Source: Bacteriovorax stolpii (lineage in GTDB: Bacteria; Bdellovibrionota; Bacteriovoracia; Bacteriovoracales; Bacteriovoracaceae). Taken from it: a stretch of 6,216 nucleotides of DNA. Position numbers and translations under genes: made by a program. The notes beneath the pieces are model-generated. The model was given only the letters and a program-made list of their open reading frames with translations, did no database searches and had not been told where the DNA came from. Positions 1-5,958 of the stretch are shown here, piece after piece (position 1 is the first letter of the stretch; each line of letters starts with the position of its first letter). The stretch lies in NCBI GenBank assembly GCA_945862475.1, contig CAMAYW010000155.1:1-6216 (forward strand), written 5' to 3'.

Positions 1-48
1 TTTGATGAGATGTTCAGTCAAAAGTTCAATTTTACTTCTACTAACCAT
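1..48 (-). CDS. 5' end of an unidentified gene, cut by the window edge
   Basis: An ATG at 48-46 opens a frame that stays open to the left edge (16 codons, beginning MVSRSKIELLTEHLIK). An AGAGG ribosome binding site lies six bases upstream and overlaps the TAG stop of the preceding minus-strand gene. The 9-bp gap and the overlapping signal suggest it is the third gene of the same operon. Too little is visible to assign a family. The short basic start followed by a helix-like stretch could suit many cytoplasmic proteins, including DNA-binding regulators, but that is only a guess. Confidence 0.55.
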   Translation of the reverse strand, partial: MVSRSKIELLTEHLIK

Positions 49-57
49 GAATGACCT

Positions 58-501
58 CTAATCCTCGCATAGGAATTTGGGTTTTACTGTATGGGCCGGG
101 GTGCATTGGGTTACCCATTGACCGTTATAATATCTCGCAAATCCATAATGCCATACAATTGATTTGGTATGGGGATAAACTGGAGCTTCATGGGGGTAAA
201 CTTCCGGGGAAATTCCATCTATAGAGTAGCACCAGCCGTAGGCCCTCATTTCATTAGGTGAAACCACCTCCAGCGCTTCTTCCCCAGTTGGAGTATGAAA
301 CACTGAACTAATCCCCTCGGGACTACCCTTAAAAGGAATTGTAAATTGTTTAAGTGTAGCGACTGTAAGCTCACCAACATTTGAATAATCTCCAGATACC
401 TGCGCCTTCAAAATGAAATCCTCATCACAAGGACCTATGAACTTAAGCTCCAACGCCCATAACTGAAAACTCATGATTGATAAAAAGATGGATATGATCA
501 T
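58..501 (-). CDS. Small exported protein, DUF4430-like, four cysteines
   Basis: A 147-residue protein with a hydrophobic N-terminus (about residues 2-16) that looks like a signal peptide, possibly cut after Ala16. It lacks the usual positive charge at the very start, so the export call is moderate. The segment around residues 88-121 (YGWCYSIDG, then PEVYP, then SIVWHYGFARY) resembles the C-terminal part of DUF4430 / transcobalamin-like domains, where a 'GW-Y-ING' strand is followed by a 'D-I-W-Y' strand. This comes from pattern memory, not a search. Cysteines at 25, 91, 133 and 145 could form two disulfides in the periplasm. The start ATG overlaps the stop of the upstream isomerase-like gene by 4 bp (ATGA), and no clear ribosome binding site is seen, so translation is probably coupled. 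The biological role is unknown. Confidence 0.8.
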   Translation of the reverse strand: MIISIFLSIMSFQLWALELKFIGPCDEDFILKAQVSGDYSNVGELTVATLKQFTIPFKGSPEGISSVFHTPTGEEALEVVSPNEMRAYGWCYSIDGISPEVYPHEAPVYPHTKSIVWHYGFARYYNGQWVTQCTPAHTVKPKFLCED

Positions 502-1154
502 ACAGACTGATTGGCAGCTCTTGGAGTTGATGAAAGGAGGATCTCAAATTTTTCTCGATCAAGAGTATCTTTTCCGGTGATAAAATCTTTAAGGTTATCC
601 ATGGAATCGGCACCCCAAAAGAGTTCGCCATTAGTTACAAAACTCGGAACACCAAAAACACCATGGTCGATAGCTTCCTGAATATTTGCTTTCAGAGCTT
701 GTTTTGCCTCCCTACTGAAGCTTTTTTCATAAAGCTCTTCCCCTGGAAGATTATTTTGCTTTAGACACTCAACTAACTCTTCCGGGGAGCCCATATCAAT
801 TCTTTTTTGCCAGCCAGCTTTCCAAAATGTCTCTATGACTTTTTCTTGATTGGATCCAGAAACTTCTAAAAGTGAAAGCCTTAAAGCGTATAAGGAATTA
901 AAGGGATGAGTTTTGGGTGTCGTAAATTCAATCTTGTTTTTAGTCGAATATCGAAGCATTTCCTTTAACAAAAATTCACGCTTCGGTTGAACTTCACCCG
1001 GCCCCTTGATACCCCAATGATTTAAGAGAGGGCCTAAGGCCACAGGTTTTAATTTCACCTGAAGGTTTAATTCAGTTCGTAAAACGCCAAGTTTCAACCA
1101 AGCAAAATAAGAAAAAGGAGAGAGGTAATCGAAGTAGAAATTTAACTCTTTCAT
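498..1154 (-). CDS. 2-hydroxychromene-2-carboxylate isomerase / DsbA-family thioredoxin-fold protein
   Basis: A 218-residue cytoplasmic protein with the hallmarks of the HCCA isomerase (NahD) / kappa-class glutathione transferase family. FYFDYLSPFSYFA at residues 6-18 replaces the redox CxxC of DsbA with SPFS. Ser12 aligns with the glutathione-activating serine of the family (Ser16 of human GSTK1). PFNSLYALRL at 84-93 is a family signature, GVFGVPSF at 165-172 carries the cis-proline loop (Pro170), and FWGADSMDNL at 179-188 is the usual C-terminal motif. The length is normal for the family. Characterised members isomerise a chromene carboxylate in naphthalene breakdown or use glutathione. No aromatic-degradation genes are visible here, so the actual substrate is unknown. 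There is no signal peptide. It is the first gene of the minus-strand operon. AGGA ten bases before the ATG is the likely ribosome binding site. Confidence 0.9.
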   Translation of the reverse strand: MKELNFYFDYLSPFSYFAWLKLGVLRTELNLQVKLKPVALGPLLNHWGIKGPGEVQPKREFLLKEMLRYSTKNKIEFTTPKTHPFNSLYALRLSLLEVSGSNQEKVIETFWKAGWQKRIDMGSPEELVECLKQNNLPGEELYEKSFSREAKQALKANIQEAIDHGVFGVPSFVTNGELFWGADSMDNLKDFITGKDTLDREKFEILLSSTPRAANQSV

Positions 1155-1254
1155 AGGCTTAGCATCCTATGTAAGGAAAGGGGGACTGTCCACTTAACAA
1201 AGTTGTTGCATTTTATTTAATTTCTGATTAAAATAACGCAGCGAATTATTAGAT

Positions 1255-1260
1255 TATAAT
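1255..1260 (+). promoter_or_regulatory. Candidate -10 box for the lipoprotein gene
   Basis: A perfect TATAAT lies about 90 bases before the lipoprotein start, inside the 197-bp region between divergent genes. No good -35 box sits 15-19 bases upstream, so the promoter is uncertain. The surrounding ATTATAAT is its own reverse complement, so the same bases also give a -10 box on the minus strand. A TAAAAT at 1215-1210 (minus) is another weak -10 candidate for the isomerase-like gene. Confidence 0.35.
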
Positions 1261-1323
1261 CCTCCTGCTGCACGTATGTTGATTGTTGGACGTTTGTTGA
1301 AAAGCTGGATTGTGATCAACCAA

Positions 1324-1337
1324 GAGACAAATGTCTC
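1324..1337. repeat. Short inverted repeat GAGACA-AA-TGTCTC
   Basis: Perfect 6-bp arms with a 2-bp centre lie 15 bases before the preferred lipoprotein start codon. It falls in the likely 5' untranslated region, between the candidate -10 and the start. It could be a small operator or hairpin, but such a short palindrome may be chance. Confidence 0.3.
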
Positions 1338-1351
1338 GTCAGGTAAAATGC

Positions 1352-2134
1352 ATGAAAAATTTCTTCTTTCGTACTATCACATTAGTGGTCTTGGCCCTTT
1401 TTGCTATTTCTTGCGGAAACGCTCCTTCTAACGTCTTAACCGGTGTAAAAGTTGAAACCCAAACAATTAACAATGATATTTGGATGTCTTTTGCGGCAGA
1501 CCTTAATCTAGGGGCCATGCAATTTGGCTCAATCTCAGTGCCCGTCCTTCATCCGCGTGGGCAGACTCCTATCGGCCAGCTCGACCTCACAAGTGGTTTA
1601 GGGGGAGTCAATCAGTTAAAAATTTCGGTTAACGTTTCGGAGCTTGCTGATGTTCAAACAGCATCAACCACTTTACCAAATGGAAATATGGTTCCTTTAA
1701 TTGCGAACAACCAAGTCATTGCAGTGAATGTAGGTAAGGGTGCTAGGATCTACCTCGCCCTTTCGGAAAAAGTAACTGCGATTGGAGTTGCTGTTCCCAT
1801 CTCGGCCTTCGATAGCATAGGTCGATCTCTTCCAGGTCTTAATTTCTTTCCAATCGTGAACACTGGAGATGTGATTGGGACAGCTGGTGTTTTTACAGGA
1901 ATGAACCCAGGCCAGAATGGGATTGCGGTTGTTGCCGATGTTTCAAAAGTAGTGAACCTTGGAAAACTTTTAAACTCCTCAGCACCAGCTATGATGGCAA
2001 TACAAGCGGAAGAGGCGCAAAATTATCTTAAATTAGATTATCGCTCTCAATCTGGATCAAGTGCTCAAAAAGCCAAACTCGATCAAATGATCTTTGATCT
2101 ACATAAGAAAAGAGCTGTCTTGAAAATGAGATAA
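1352..2134 (+). CDS. Unrecognised lipoprotein
   Basis: A 260-residue protein with a type II signal peptide: MKNFFFR, a hydrophobic core, and the lipobox AISC giving lipidated Cys21. The next residues are Gly-Asn with no Asp at +2, so by the E. coli sorting rule it would go to the outer membrane. The mature part is rich in Val, Ile, Gly, Asn and Thr in alternating patterns typical of beta strands. It ends in a charged helix of about 50 residues (from about AIQAEEAQNY to KKRAVLKMR). No domain was recognised. The start was set at ATG 1352 because AGG lies eight bases upstream and it gives a normal signal peptide. An in-frame ATG at 1331 would add seven residues (MSRQVKC) and has only a weak GAGA-like site. 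The gene appears to be transcribed alone: divergent from its left neighbour, convergent with rpsU, and closed by a strong terminator. Confidence 0.85.
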   Translation: MKNFFFRTITLVVLALFAISCGNAPSNVLTGVKVETQTINNDIWMSFAADLNLGAMQFGSISVPVLHPRGQTPIGQLDLTSGLGGVNQLKISVNVSELADVQTASTTLPNGNMVPLIANNQVIAVNVGKGARIYLALSEKVTAIGVAVPISAFDSIGRSLPGLNFFPIVNTGDVIGTAGVFTGMNPGQNGIAVVADVSKVVNLGKLLNSSAPAMMAIQAEEAQNYLKLDYRSQSGSSAQKAKLDQMIFDLHKKRAVLKMR

Positions 2135-2167
2135 GAGAAATAGGTTCAAGGAAGAACCATAAGAAAT

Positions 2168-2200
2168 GCCCTCTAAAAAAGGATTTTTAGAGGGCTTTTT
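2168..2200. terminator. Strong intrinsic terminator shared by two convergent genes
   Basis: GCCCTCTAAAAA (2168-2179) pairs perfectly with TTTTTAGAGGGC (2184-2195) around an AGGA loop and is followed by a T run on the plus strand. It ends the lipoprotein transcript. Read on the minus strand, the same stem is followed by a moderately T-rich stretch (ATTTCTT), and its A/T base adds to the effect, so it probably also stops rpsU transcription. Confidence 0.92.
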
Positions 2201-2202
2201 AT

Positions 2203-2445
2203 TTAAATTTTCTTAGAACCTTTCGATCCAAATTTTGCTGTTTTCTTTCTACGTTTTTCTGCTGCTTCAAGTTTTTCCATCTTTTTCACAGATGGTTTTT
2301 GATAAAACTCACGTGCACGGTATTCTTTCACAATCCCAAATGCATCACAGAGACGTTTAAATTTTTTAAGAGCACGCTCAACTGCGAAACCGTCAGTAAT
2401 ATCAATTCTAATGTTTTCTCCAGAATCTTTTTTCTCGTAAGCCAT
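2203..2445 (-). CDS. rpsU: Ribosomal protein bS21
   Basis: An 80-residue basic protein of the small ribosomal subunit, recognised from the S21 core: AVERALKKFKR, then a cysteine, then EYRAREFYQKPS. This matches the E. coli pattern of VALRRFKRSCE followed by RRREFYEKPT. In E. coli, S21 helps the 30S subunit engage mRNA starts near the anti-Shine-Dalgarno region. The protein is a little longer than E. coli S21 (71 residues), with a polar N-terminal lead and a Lys-rich tail ending GSKGSKKI. The start is the ATG at 2445. A frame open to a TTG at 2457 would add four residues, but that TTG overlaps the AGAGGA ribosome binding site and has none of its own. The gene lies downstream of the EEP-family gene on the same strand but has its own likely promoter. 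Confidence 0.95.
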   Translation of the reverse strand: MAYEKKDSGENIRIDITDGFAVERALKKFKRLCDAFGIVKEYRAREFYQKPSVKKMEKLEAAEKRRKKTAKFGSKGSKKI

Positions 2446-2448
2446 GAA

Positions 2449-2454
2449 TCCTCT
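2449..2454 (-). promoter_or_regulatory. Ribosome binding site that decides the rpsU start
   Basis: AGAGGA on the minus strand ends three bases before the ATG at 2445 (four bases counted from GAGG). The spacing is short but usable. It overlaps the upstream in-frame TTG, which argues against that TTG as the start. Confidence 0.7.
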
Positions 2455-2487
2455 CAATGGGTTTAGTTTTTTTTCTCATGGTAAAAT

Positions 2488-2496
2488 AGCATAACA
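2488..2496 (-). promoter_or_regulatory. Extended -10 promoter for rpsU
   Basis: On the minus strand TGTTATGCT reads as a TGn motif followed by TATGCT (five of six bases of TATAAT). It lies about 43 bases before the rpsU ATG and would give a leader of roughly 35 bases. No clear -35 box is seen at normal spacing, which is common for extended -10 promoters. Confidence 0.45.
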
Positions 2497-2543
2497 CCCC
2501 AAAAAGGCCAGAGGGAGTGAAGTTTCTTTATGTTTTTAATGGT

Positions 2544-3503
2544 TTAAAAGCTCAAAGTCCCTAAAAATGGATAGTGATCGGAGGGTAGAATGTTTTTTTG
2601 CTCTAATCTTTTTGGGATGGGGAGTGGGGCACCGTCTAAATTTTTATATCTTGGAAAGAAGCAATCCTCAGGGCAGATGAGATTTTTAAACCGCTCTGGA
2701 ATGAAAAGATAGTCAATTTGTTGTTCAAATCGATTACCCCCTCGATTGAAATAAACGTAGCTAAAGCGTTCTTCGTCTGGAATCTTTGCAAGAAACGCCA
2801 TGTCTTTTAAATCAGTTTGAGTGTAAATCTGCTTAAATTCCTCCTCAGTATCTTTTTCCCCAGCATGACCGTTCATATCTCCCCCTACTAAAATAGGGAT
2901 TGTTGGAAATCTTTTTGATAAATCAGAATAAATTTCAATGAGCCCACTAACTTCCTGAAGCCTTCTTGTTCTCCCTTCGAAATCGGATTTTCTTAAATCC
3001 AGTTTCGATTTTATATGAGCAAGTAAGAGAATGATTTTAATGTTGTTATGCTCCATTATATCGAGTCTCAAAATATCTCTTGAAAATCGTCTGGCGGGGT
3101 CGGGTAAGCGGTAATCTGTATGACTCGTAAGTTTTGTTTCATATGGGAGTGATTTTTTTACAAGGTAGCCTAAATCAATACCTCTATCTGAATTTGAAGG
3201 AAGGCTTAGGGCAAAGTATTGGTCACCTAATACATATTTTGCGAAATTCCCTAAGGATTCCGGTCCACCAACTTCAGTCATCATAACGATATCGGCATCA
3301 ACATCTAAGATCGTATTACCAAGTATCTGACATTTCTCTTTCGATTTATTGGAAAACAAGGACGAACTCATGAGCTGCCATTTGATTTCAGATAATTGAG
3401 TGACTGGAATCGAGGCATGATTGTGCTTATCCATAAAAAGGAATAAGTCTTGGGCATTTAAAACCATCACTTTAAGTTTTCTGGCCATCATTAAGGTTAG
3501 CAT
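2544..3503 (-). CDS. Endonuclease/exonuclease/phosphatase (EEP) family protein
   Basis: A 319-residue protein with the ordered catalytic motifs of the EEP (DNase I / exonuclease III / sphingomyelinase) fold: LNAQDLF at 15-21 with Asn16, DADIVMMTEVGG at 69-80 with metal-binding Glu77, LLLAHIKSK with His163, VGGDMNGH at 206-213 with Asp209 and Asn211, QIDYLFIP at 262-269 with Asp264, and terminal SDHYPFLG with Asp309-His310. All key residues are present, so it should be an active metal-dependent phosphodiesterase or phosphatase. The substrate (nucleic acid, phospholipid or other) cannot be read from sequence. No signal peptide is evident, so it is probably cytoplasmic. The start is uncertain: ATGs at 3503, 3491 and 3488 are all possible and none has a convincing ribosome binding site. 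Its upstream neighbour is the divergent TRAP operon. Confidence 0.88.
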   Translation of the reverse strand: MLTLMMARKLKVMVLNAQDLFLFMDKHNHASIPVTQLSEIKWQLMSSSLFSNKSKEKCQILGNTILDVDADIVMMTEVGGPESLGNFAKYVLGDQYFALSLPSNSDRGIDLGYLVKKSLPYETKLTSHTDYRLPDPARRFSRDILRLDIMEHNNIKIILLLAHIKSKLDLRKSDFEGRTRRLQEVSGLIEIYSDLSKRFPTIPILVGGDMNGHAGEKDTEEEFKQIYTQTDLKDMAFLAKIPDEERFSYVYFNRGGNRFEQQIDYLFIPERFKNLICPEDCFFPRYKNLDGAPLPIPKRLEQKNILPSDHYPFLGTLSF

Positions 3504-3551
3504 TGGATAGAGAGGGATCTCAACAGAGCGAAATAGTCAGTGAAGATAAGC

Positions 3552-3581
3552 TTGGCAGTCCACCTAAATTTTTTTTAATAT
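3552..3581 (+). promoter_or_regulatory. Candidate promoter of the TRAP transporter operon
   Basis: TTGGCA (3552-3557; five of six bases of the -35 consensus) is followed after 18 bases by TAATAT (3576-3581; four of six of the -10 consensus). Transcription would begin near 3588, leaving a short leader of about 20 bases before the ATG at 3608. The region lies between divergent genes. Confidence 0.45.
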
Positions 3582-3607
3582 TAAGATAAATATTCCGGAG
3601 GTTCTAA

Positions 3608-4471
3608 ATGAAATTTTTGATTCATTTGATAGTTCTTTTTTTCGCCATCTCATGTGCCACGAGACAAGCAGGTTGGGAAAATCAGACAAAAGCTATTGAA
3701 ATAAATTCTGCTGAAAAAGTTGCACTTGTTAAGAAAGCAAAAGAGCTTTGGGCCAAAAGAGCTGAGACAGAAAAACTCAAGGAAGCACTTAATATTTTTG
3801 AGCAAATTCATAGAGCTCAACCAGAGGATTTGGAAACACTTACTTATCTTACGAGAGGGTATTATTTTTTAGCAGACTCACATATTGATGACATTGAGAA
3901 GAAAAAGCCAGTTTATGAAAAAGCAGCTGCTTTTGGTGAAAAGGCCATGGCGACAAATGAAGCTTTCAAAAAGAAAGTCGCTTCAGGCAAAACAGTTGAA
4001 GAGTCACTTGATACTTTAACTGAGAAGGAAGTTCCTGCGATCTATTGGTCTGCTGCTTCCCTTGGGAAATGGGCAAAAGCTTCTGGAATCGCAGCAGCTT
4101 TAAAGTACAAAACTCGTATCAAGGCGATGATTGATAGAGTTGAAAAATTAAAAAGTGATTATTTCTTTGGCGCAGCCCAGAGATATTGGGGAGGGTTTTA
4201 CGCTGTCGCTCCTTCTTTTGCTGGAGGAGATTTGAAAAAGAGTAAAATCAATTTTGATAAATCAATCTCAATTGCCCCTGAATATATTGGAACTAAAGTT
4301 CTTATGGCCGAAGTGTACTGGACAAAAGCCGGGGACAAAAAACAATTTGAACAGACGCTGAAAGAAGTGCTGGAGTCAAAGTATGATAACCATCCTGAGC
4401 TAGGCCCAGAAAATATTTGGGAAAAGAAAAAAGCTAAGAAGTTATTAGATAATAAGGATGAACTTTTTTAA
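3608..4471 (+). CDS. tatT: TatT-family TPR lipoprotein of a TRAP transporter
   Basis: A 287-residue lipoprotein: a short hydrophobic signal peptide ends in the lipobox AISC with lipidated Cys16, followed by an alpha-helical Lys/Ala-rich body with TPR-like units. One repeat covers about residues 44-74 (ALNIFEQIHRAQPED), followed by helices at 76-118. PAIYWSAASLGKWAKASG at 143-160 and AVAPSFAGGDLKKSKINFDK at 199-218 are typical of the TatT family, and a last helical pair runs to about 258. In Treponema pallidum the homologue (Tp0956) is a periplasmic TPR lipoprotein that associates with the P subunit and is proposed to help pass a ligand. It is the first gene of the operon, with a strong GGAGGT ribosome binding site five bases before the ATG. 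The partner binding protein starts 9 bases downstream. The family call rests on both sequence pattern and context. Confidence 0.9.
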   Translation: MKFLIHLIVLFFAISCATRQAGWENQTKAIEINSAEKVALVKKAKELWAKRAETEKLKEALNIFEQIHRAQPEDLETLTYLTRGYYFLADSHIDDIEKKKPVYEKAAAFGEKAMATNEAFKKKVASGKTVEESLDTLTEKEVPAIYWSAASLGKWAKASGIAAALKYKTRIKAMIDRVEKLKSDYFFGAAQRYWGGFYAVAPSFAGGDLKKSKINFDKSISIAPEYIGTKVLMAEVYWTKAGDKKQFEQTLKEVLESKYDNHPELGPENIWEKKKAKKLLDNKDELF

Positions 4472-4480
4472 GGATCGATT

Positions 4481-5473
4481 ATGAAATTGTTAACGGCATT
4501 CATTCTCTTTGTTTCATTTAATGTCTCCGCAAATATTTCCATTAAATTTGGAACAATTGCTCCTGCTGGTACTCCATGGGCGGACTCACTCGAACAGATT
4601 AAGAATCGAGTCGCTCAGGAGTCAGGAAATAAAATTAAAATAAAAACATTCCTCGGTGGTCAGCTTGGTGGTGAATTAGAAATCATGCAGAAAATCAGAC
4701 GAGGTAATATTGAAGGCGGAGGACTCACTTGTGCAGCAATGGCAAGTATCGTCCCGGAATTGGACCTTTTAGAGGTACCATTTCTGTTTGAGAGTTCAGA
4801 AGAAGCTGATTTTATTTTAGATAACTACCTTCTTGAACCTTTCACGAAACTTCTTGAGGCAAAAGGATTTGTCCTAGTCACTTGGGCAGAAAATGGATGG
4901 AGAAGTATTGGGCATAAAACAAAACTCATTAAATCGCCTGCTGATTTAAAAGCCGTCAAAATTCGCTCTCAGGAGTCTAAGGTTCATTTAGGATTTTGGA
5001 AAAAGATTCAAGCTTCTCCTGTTGCGATTGCTATTCCTGAAGTTCTTCCAGCTCTTCAGACAGGGGTTGTAGAAGCCTTTGACAACACTCCTTTATTTAC
5101 ATTGGCAGCTGAATGGCAAACTGCGATTAAATTCTACTCTGTCACGAACCATATCTATCAGCCTGGAGCTGTTATTTATTCCAAGAAATTTTGGGATAAG
5201 CTAAATCCAAATGATAAAAAAACTCTTATGGGCCCAGGAAATGCTCAAGCAAAAGACTTCAGAGTTAGTGTGAGAAAACTTGGAGAAAGTCTCTTGGATG
5301 TCCTTAAGGAATCGGGTGTTACAACTTATAATTTATCAGCATCAGAAAAAGAAGCCTTTAAAAAGGCTTCATCGGGACTTGCTGAGCAAGCTGTTAAGGA
5401 TATCGGTGGAGAGTCCTCAAAAATTTACGCTCTTATTTTAGAGGGTAAAAAAGCATTTAAGGCAAAAAAATGA
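4481..5473 (+). CDS. dctP: TRAP transporter periplasmic substrate-binding protein DctP
   Basis: A 330-residue periplasmic protein that captures the solute for the TRAP permease. The signal peptide is cut after about Ala17 (VSA). The mature protein follows the DctP pattern: IKFGTIAPAGTPWADSL at 21-37, GGQLGGELEIMQKIRRG at 59-75, the DLLEVPFLF strand at 95-103, NGWRSIGHK at 138-146, LKAVKIRSQES at 157-167, and ALQTGVVEAFDNTP at 191-204. Arg162 matches the conserved arginine that binds the carboxylate of the ligand in most family members. The ligand itself cannot be told. Presence of TatT next door suggests a TPAT-type system, where binding proteins from spirochaetes were proposed to hold hydrophobic ligands. 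AAGGA overlapping the TatT stop codon is the ribosome binding site, six bases from the ATG. The stop overlaps the next start by 4 bp. Confidence 0.96.
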   Translation: MKLLTAFILFVSFNVSANISIKFGTIAPAGTPWADSLEQIKNRVAQESGNKIKIKTFLGGQLGGELEIMQKIRRGNIEGGGLTCAAMASIVPELDLLEVPFLFESSEEADFILDNYLLEPFTKLLEAKGFVLVTWAENGWRSIGHKTKLIKSPADLKAVKIRSQESKVHLGFWKKIQASPVAIAIPEVLPALQTGVVEAFDNTPLFTLAAEWQTAIKFYSVTNHIYQPGAVIYSKKFWDKLNPNDKKTLMGPGNAQAKDFRVSVRKLGESLLDVLKESGVTTYNLSASEKEAFKKASSGLAEQAVKDIGGESSKIYALILEGKKAFKAKK

Positions 5474-5958
5474 TTGATAAGTTTTTTAAAGTCCTTACAA
5501 AAATTGAAAAGATCACAGCCTCTCTTCTCGTCCTGTGTTTGACGATTTTTGTAGTGTTGGATGTTGGCGCCAGAGAAATTTTTAAAACTGGAATCCCTTG
5601 GGCGCAAAAGGGTGCCGTCTACATGATGATATGGGCGGGATTTCTTGGTGCGATTTTAGTCACTCAAAAAGTTGAACACCTTCGCCCAGAGGTTGCAGAT
5701 AAATTGTGGAAGGGTAAGTGGAGAGGATTTTATTTACGAGCTCACAACGGACTTGTTTTAATATTCACTGTATCCATGGCCTATTACTCATGTCTTTACG
5801 TCATTGAGTCTAAAGAGTTTGCTGATCGCAACGTTATTATTGATATGCCGATGTGGTTTTTACAAGCCATCATTCCTTACACCTTTATCTCCATGAGTTT
5901 AAGATATTTTTATTTTATTTTTTCTCCTAAAGAGAAAGATCCTCAGGCGGTTCACTGA
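5470..5958 (+). CDS. dctQ: TRAP transporter small membrane subunit DctQ
   Basis: A 162-residue inner-membrane protein with four hydrophobic segments at about 15-35, 47-66, 90-112 and 127-151, the standard DctQ layout and length. Family features include the GAREIF stretch after the first helix (Arg35) and GIPWAQKGAVYMMIWAGFLGA at 41-61, equivalent to the usual PW-E-----W--FLGA motif. The glutamate often found after PWA is Gln46 here. The Q subunit pairs with the large M subunit and supports docking of the binding protein. The start ATG overlaps the DctP stop (ATGA), with AAGG seven bases upstream inside the end of dctP, so translation is probably coupled. Confidence 0.93.
   Translation: MIDKFFKVLTKIEKITASLLVLCLTIFVVLDVGAREIFKTGIPWAQKGAVYMMIWAGFLGAILVTQKVEHLRPEVADKLWKGKWRGFYLRAHNGLVLIFTVSMAYYSCLYVIESKEFADRNVIIDMPMWFLQAIIPYTFISMSLRYFYFIFSPKEKDPQAVH

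Noticed and set aside
443..631. A 62-codon open frame on the minus strand
   Set aside because: It lies across the junction of the isomerase-like and DUF4430-like genes in another frame, has no recognisable features, and both overlapped genes are well supported.
498..1154. A DsbA-type disulfide oxidase that would fold the adjacent cysteine-containing exported protein
   Set aside because: The CxxC is replaced by SPFS and there is no signal peptide, so it cannot act as a periplasmic thiol oxidase.
1181..1193. GGACTGTCC palindrome as part of a REP-like or mobile repeat
   Set aside because: Only 4-bp arms with a single-base centre are present and there is no second copy in the window; too short to call.
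2446..2457. A TTG start for rpsU giving an 84-residue protein
   Set aside because: The TTG overlaps the AGAGGA site that serves the ATG at 2445 and has no ribosome binding site of its own.
2446..2543. A terminator after the EEP-family gene
   Set aside because: No stem followed by a T run was found on the minus strand in this gap, so some read-through into rpsU is possible.
5425..5607. A 60-codon open frame on the minus strand
   Set aside because: It is antisense to the end of dctP and the start of dctQ, both clear family members; it has no ribosome binding site or domain signal.
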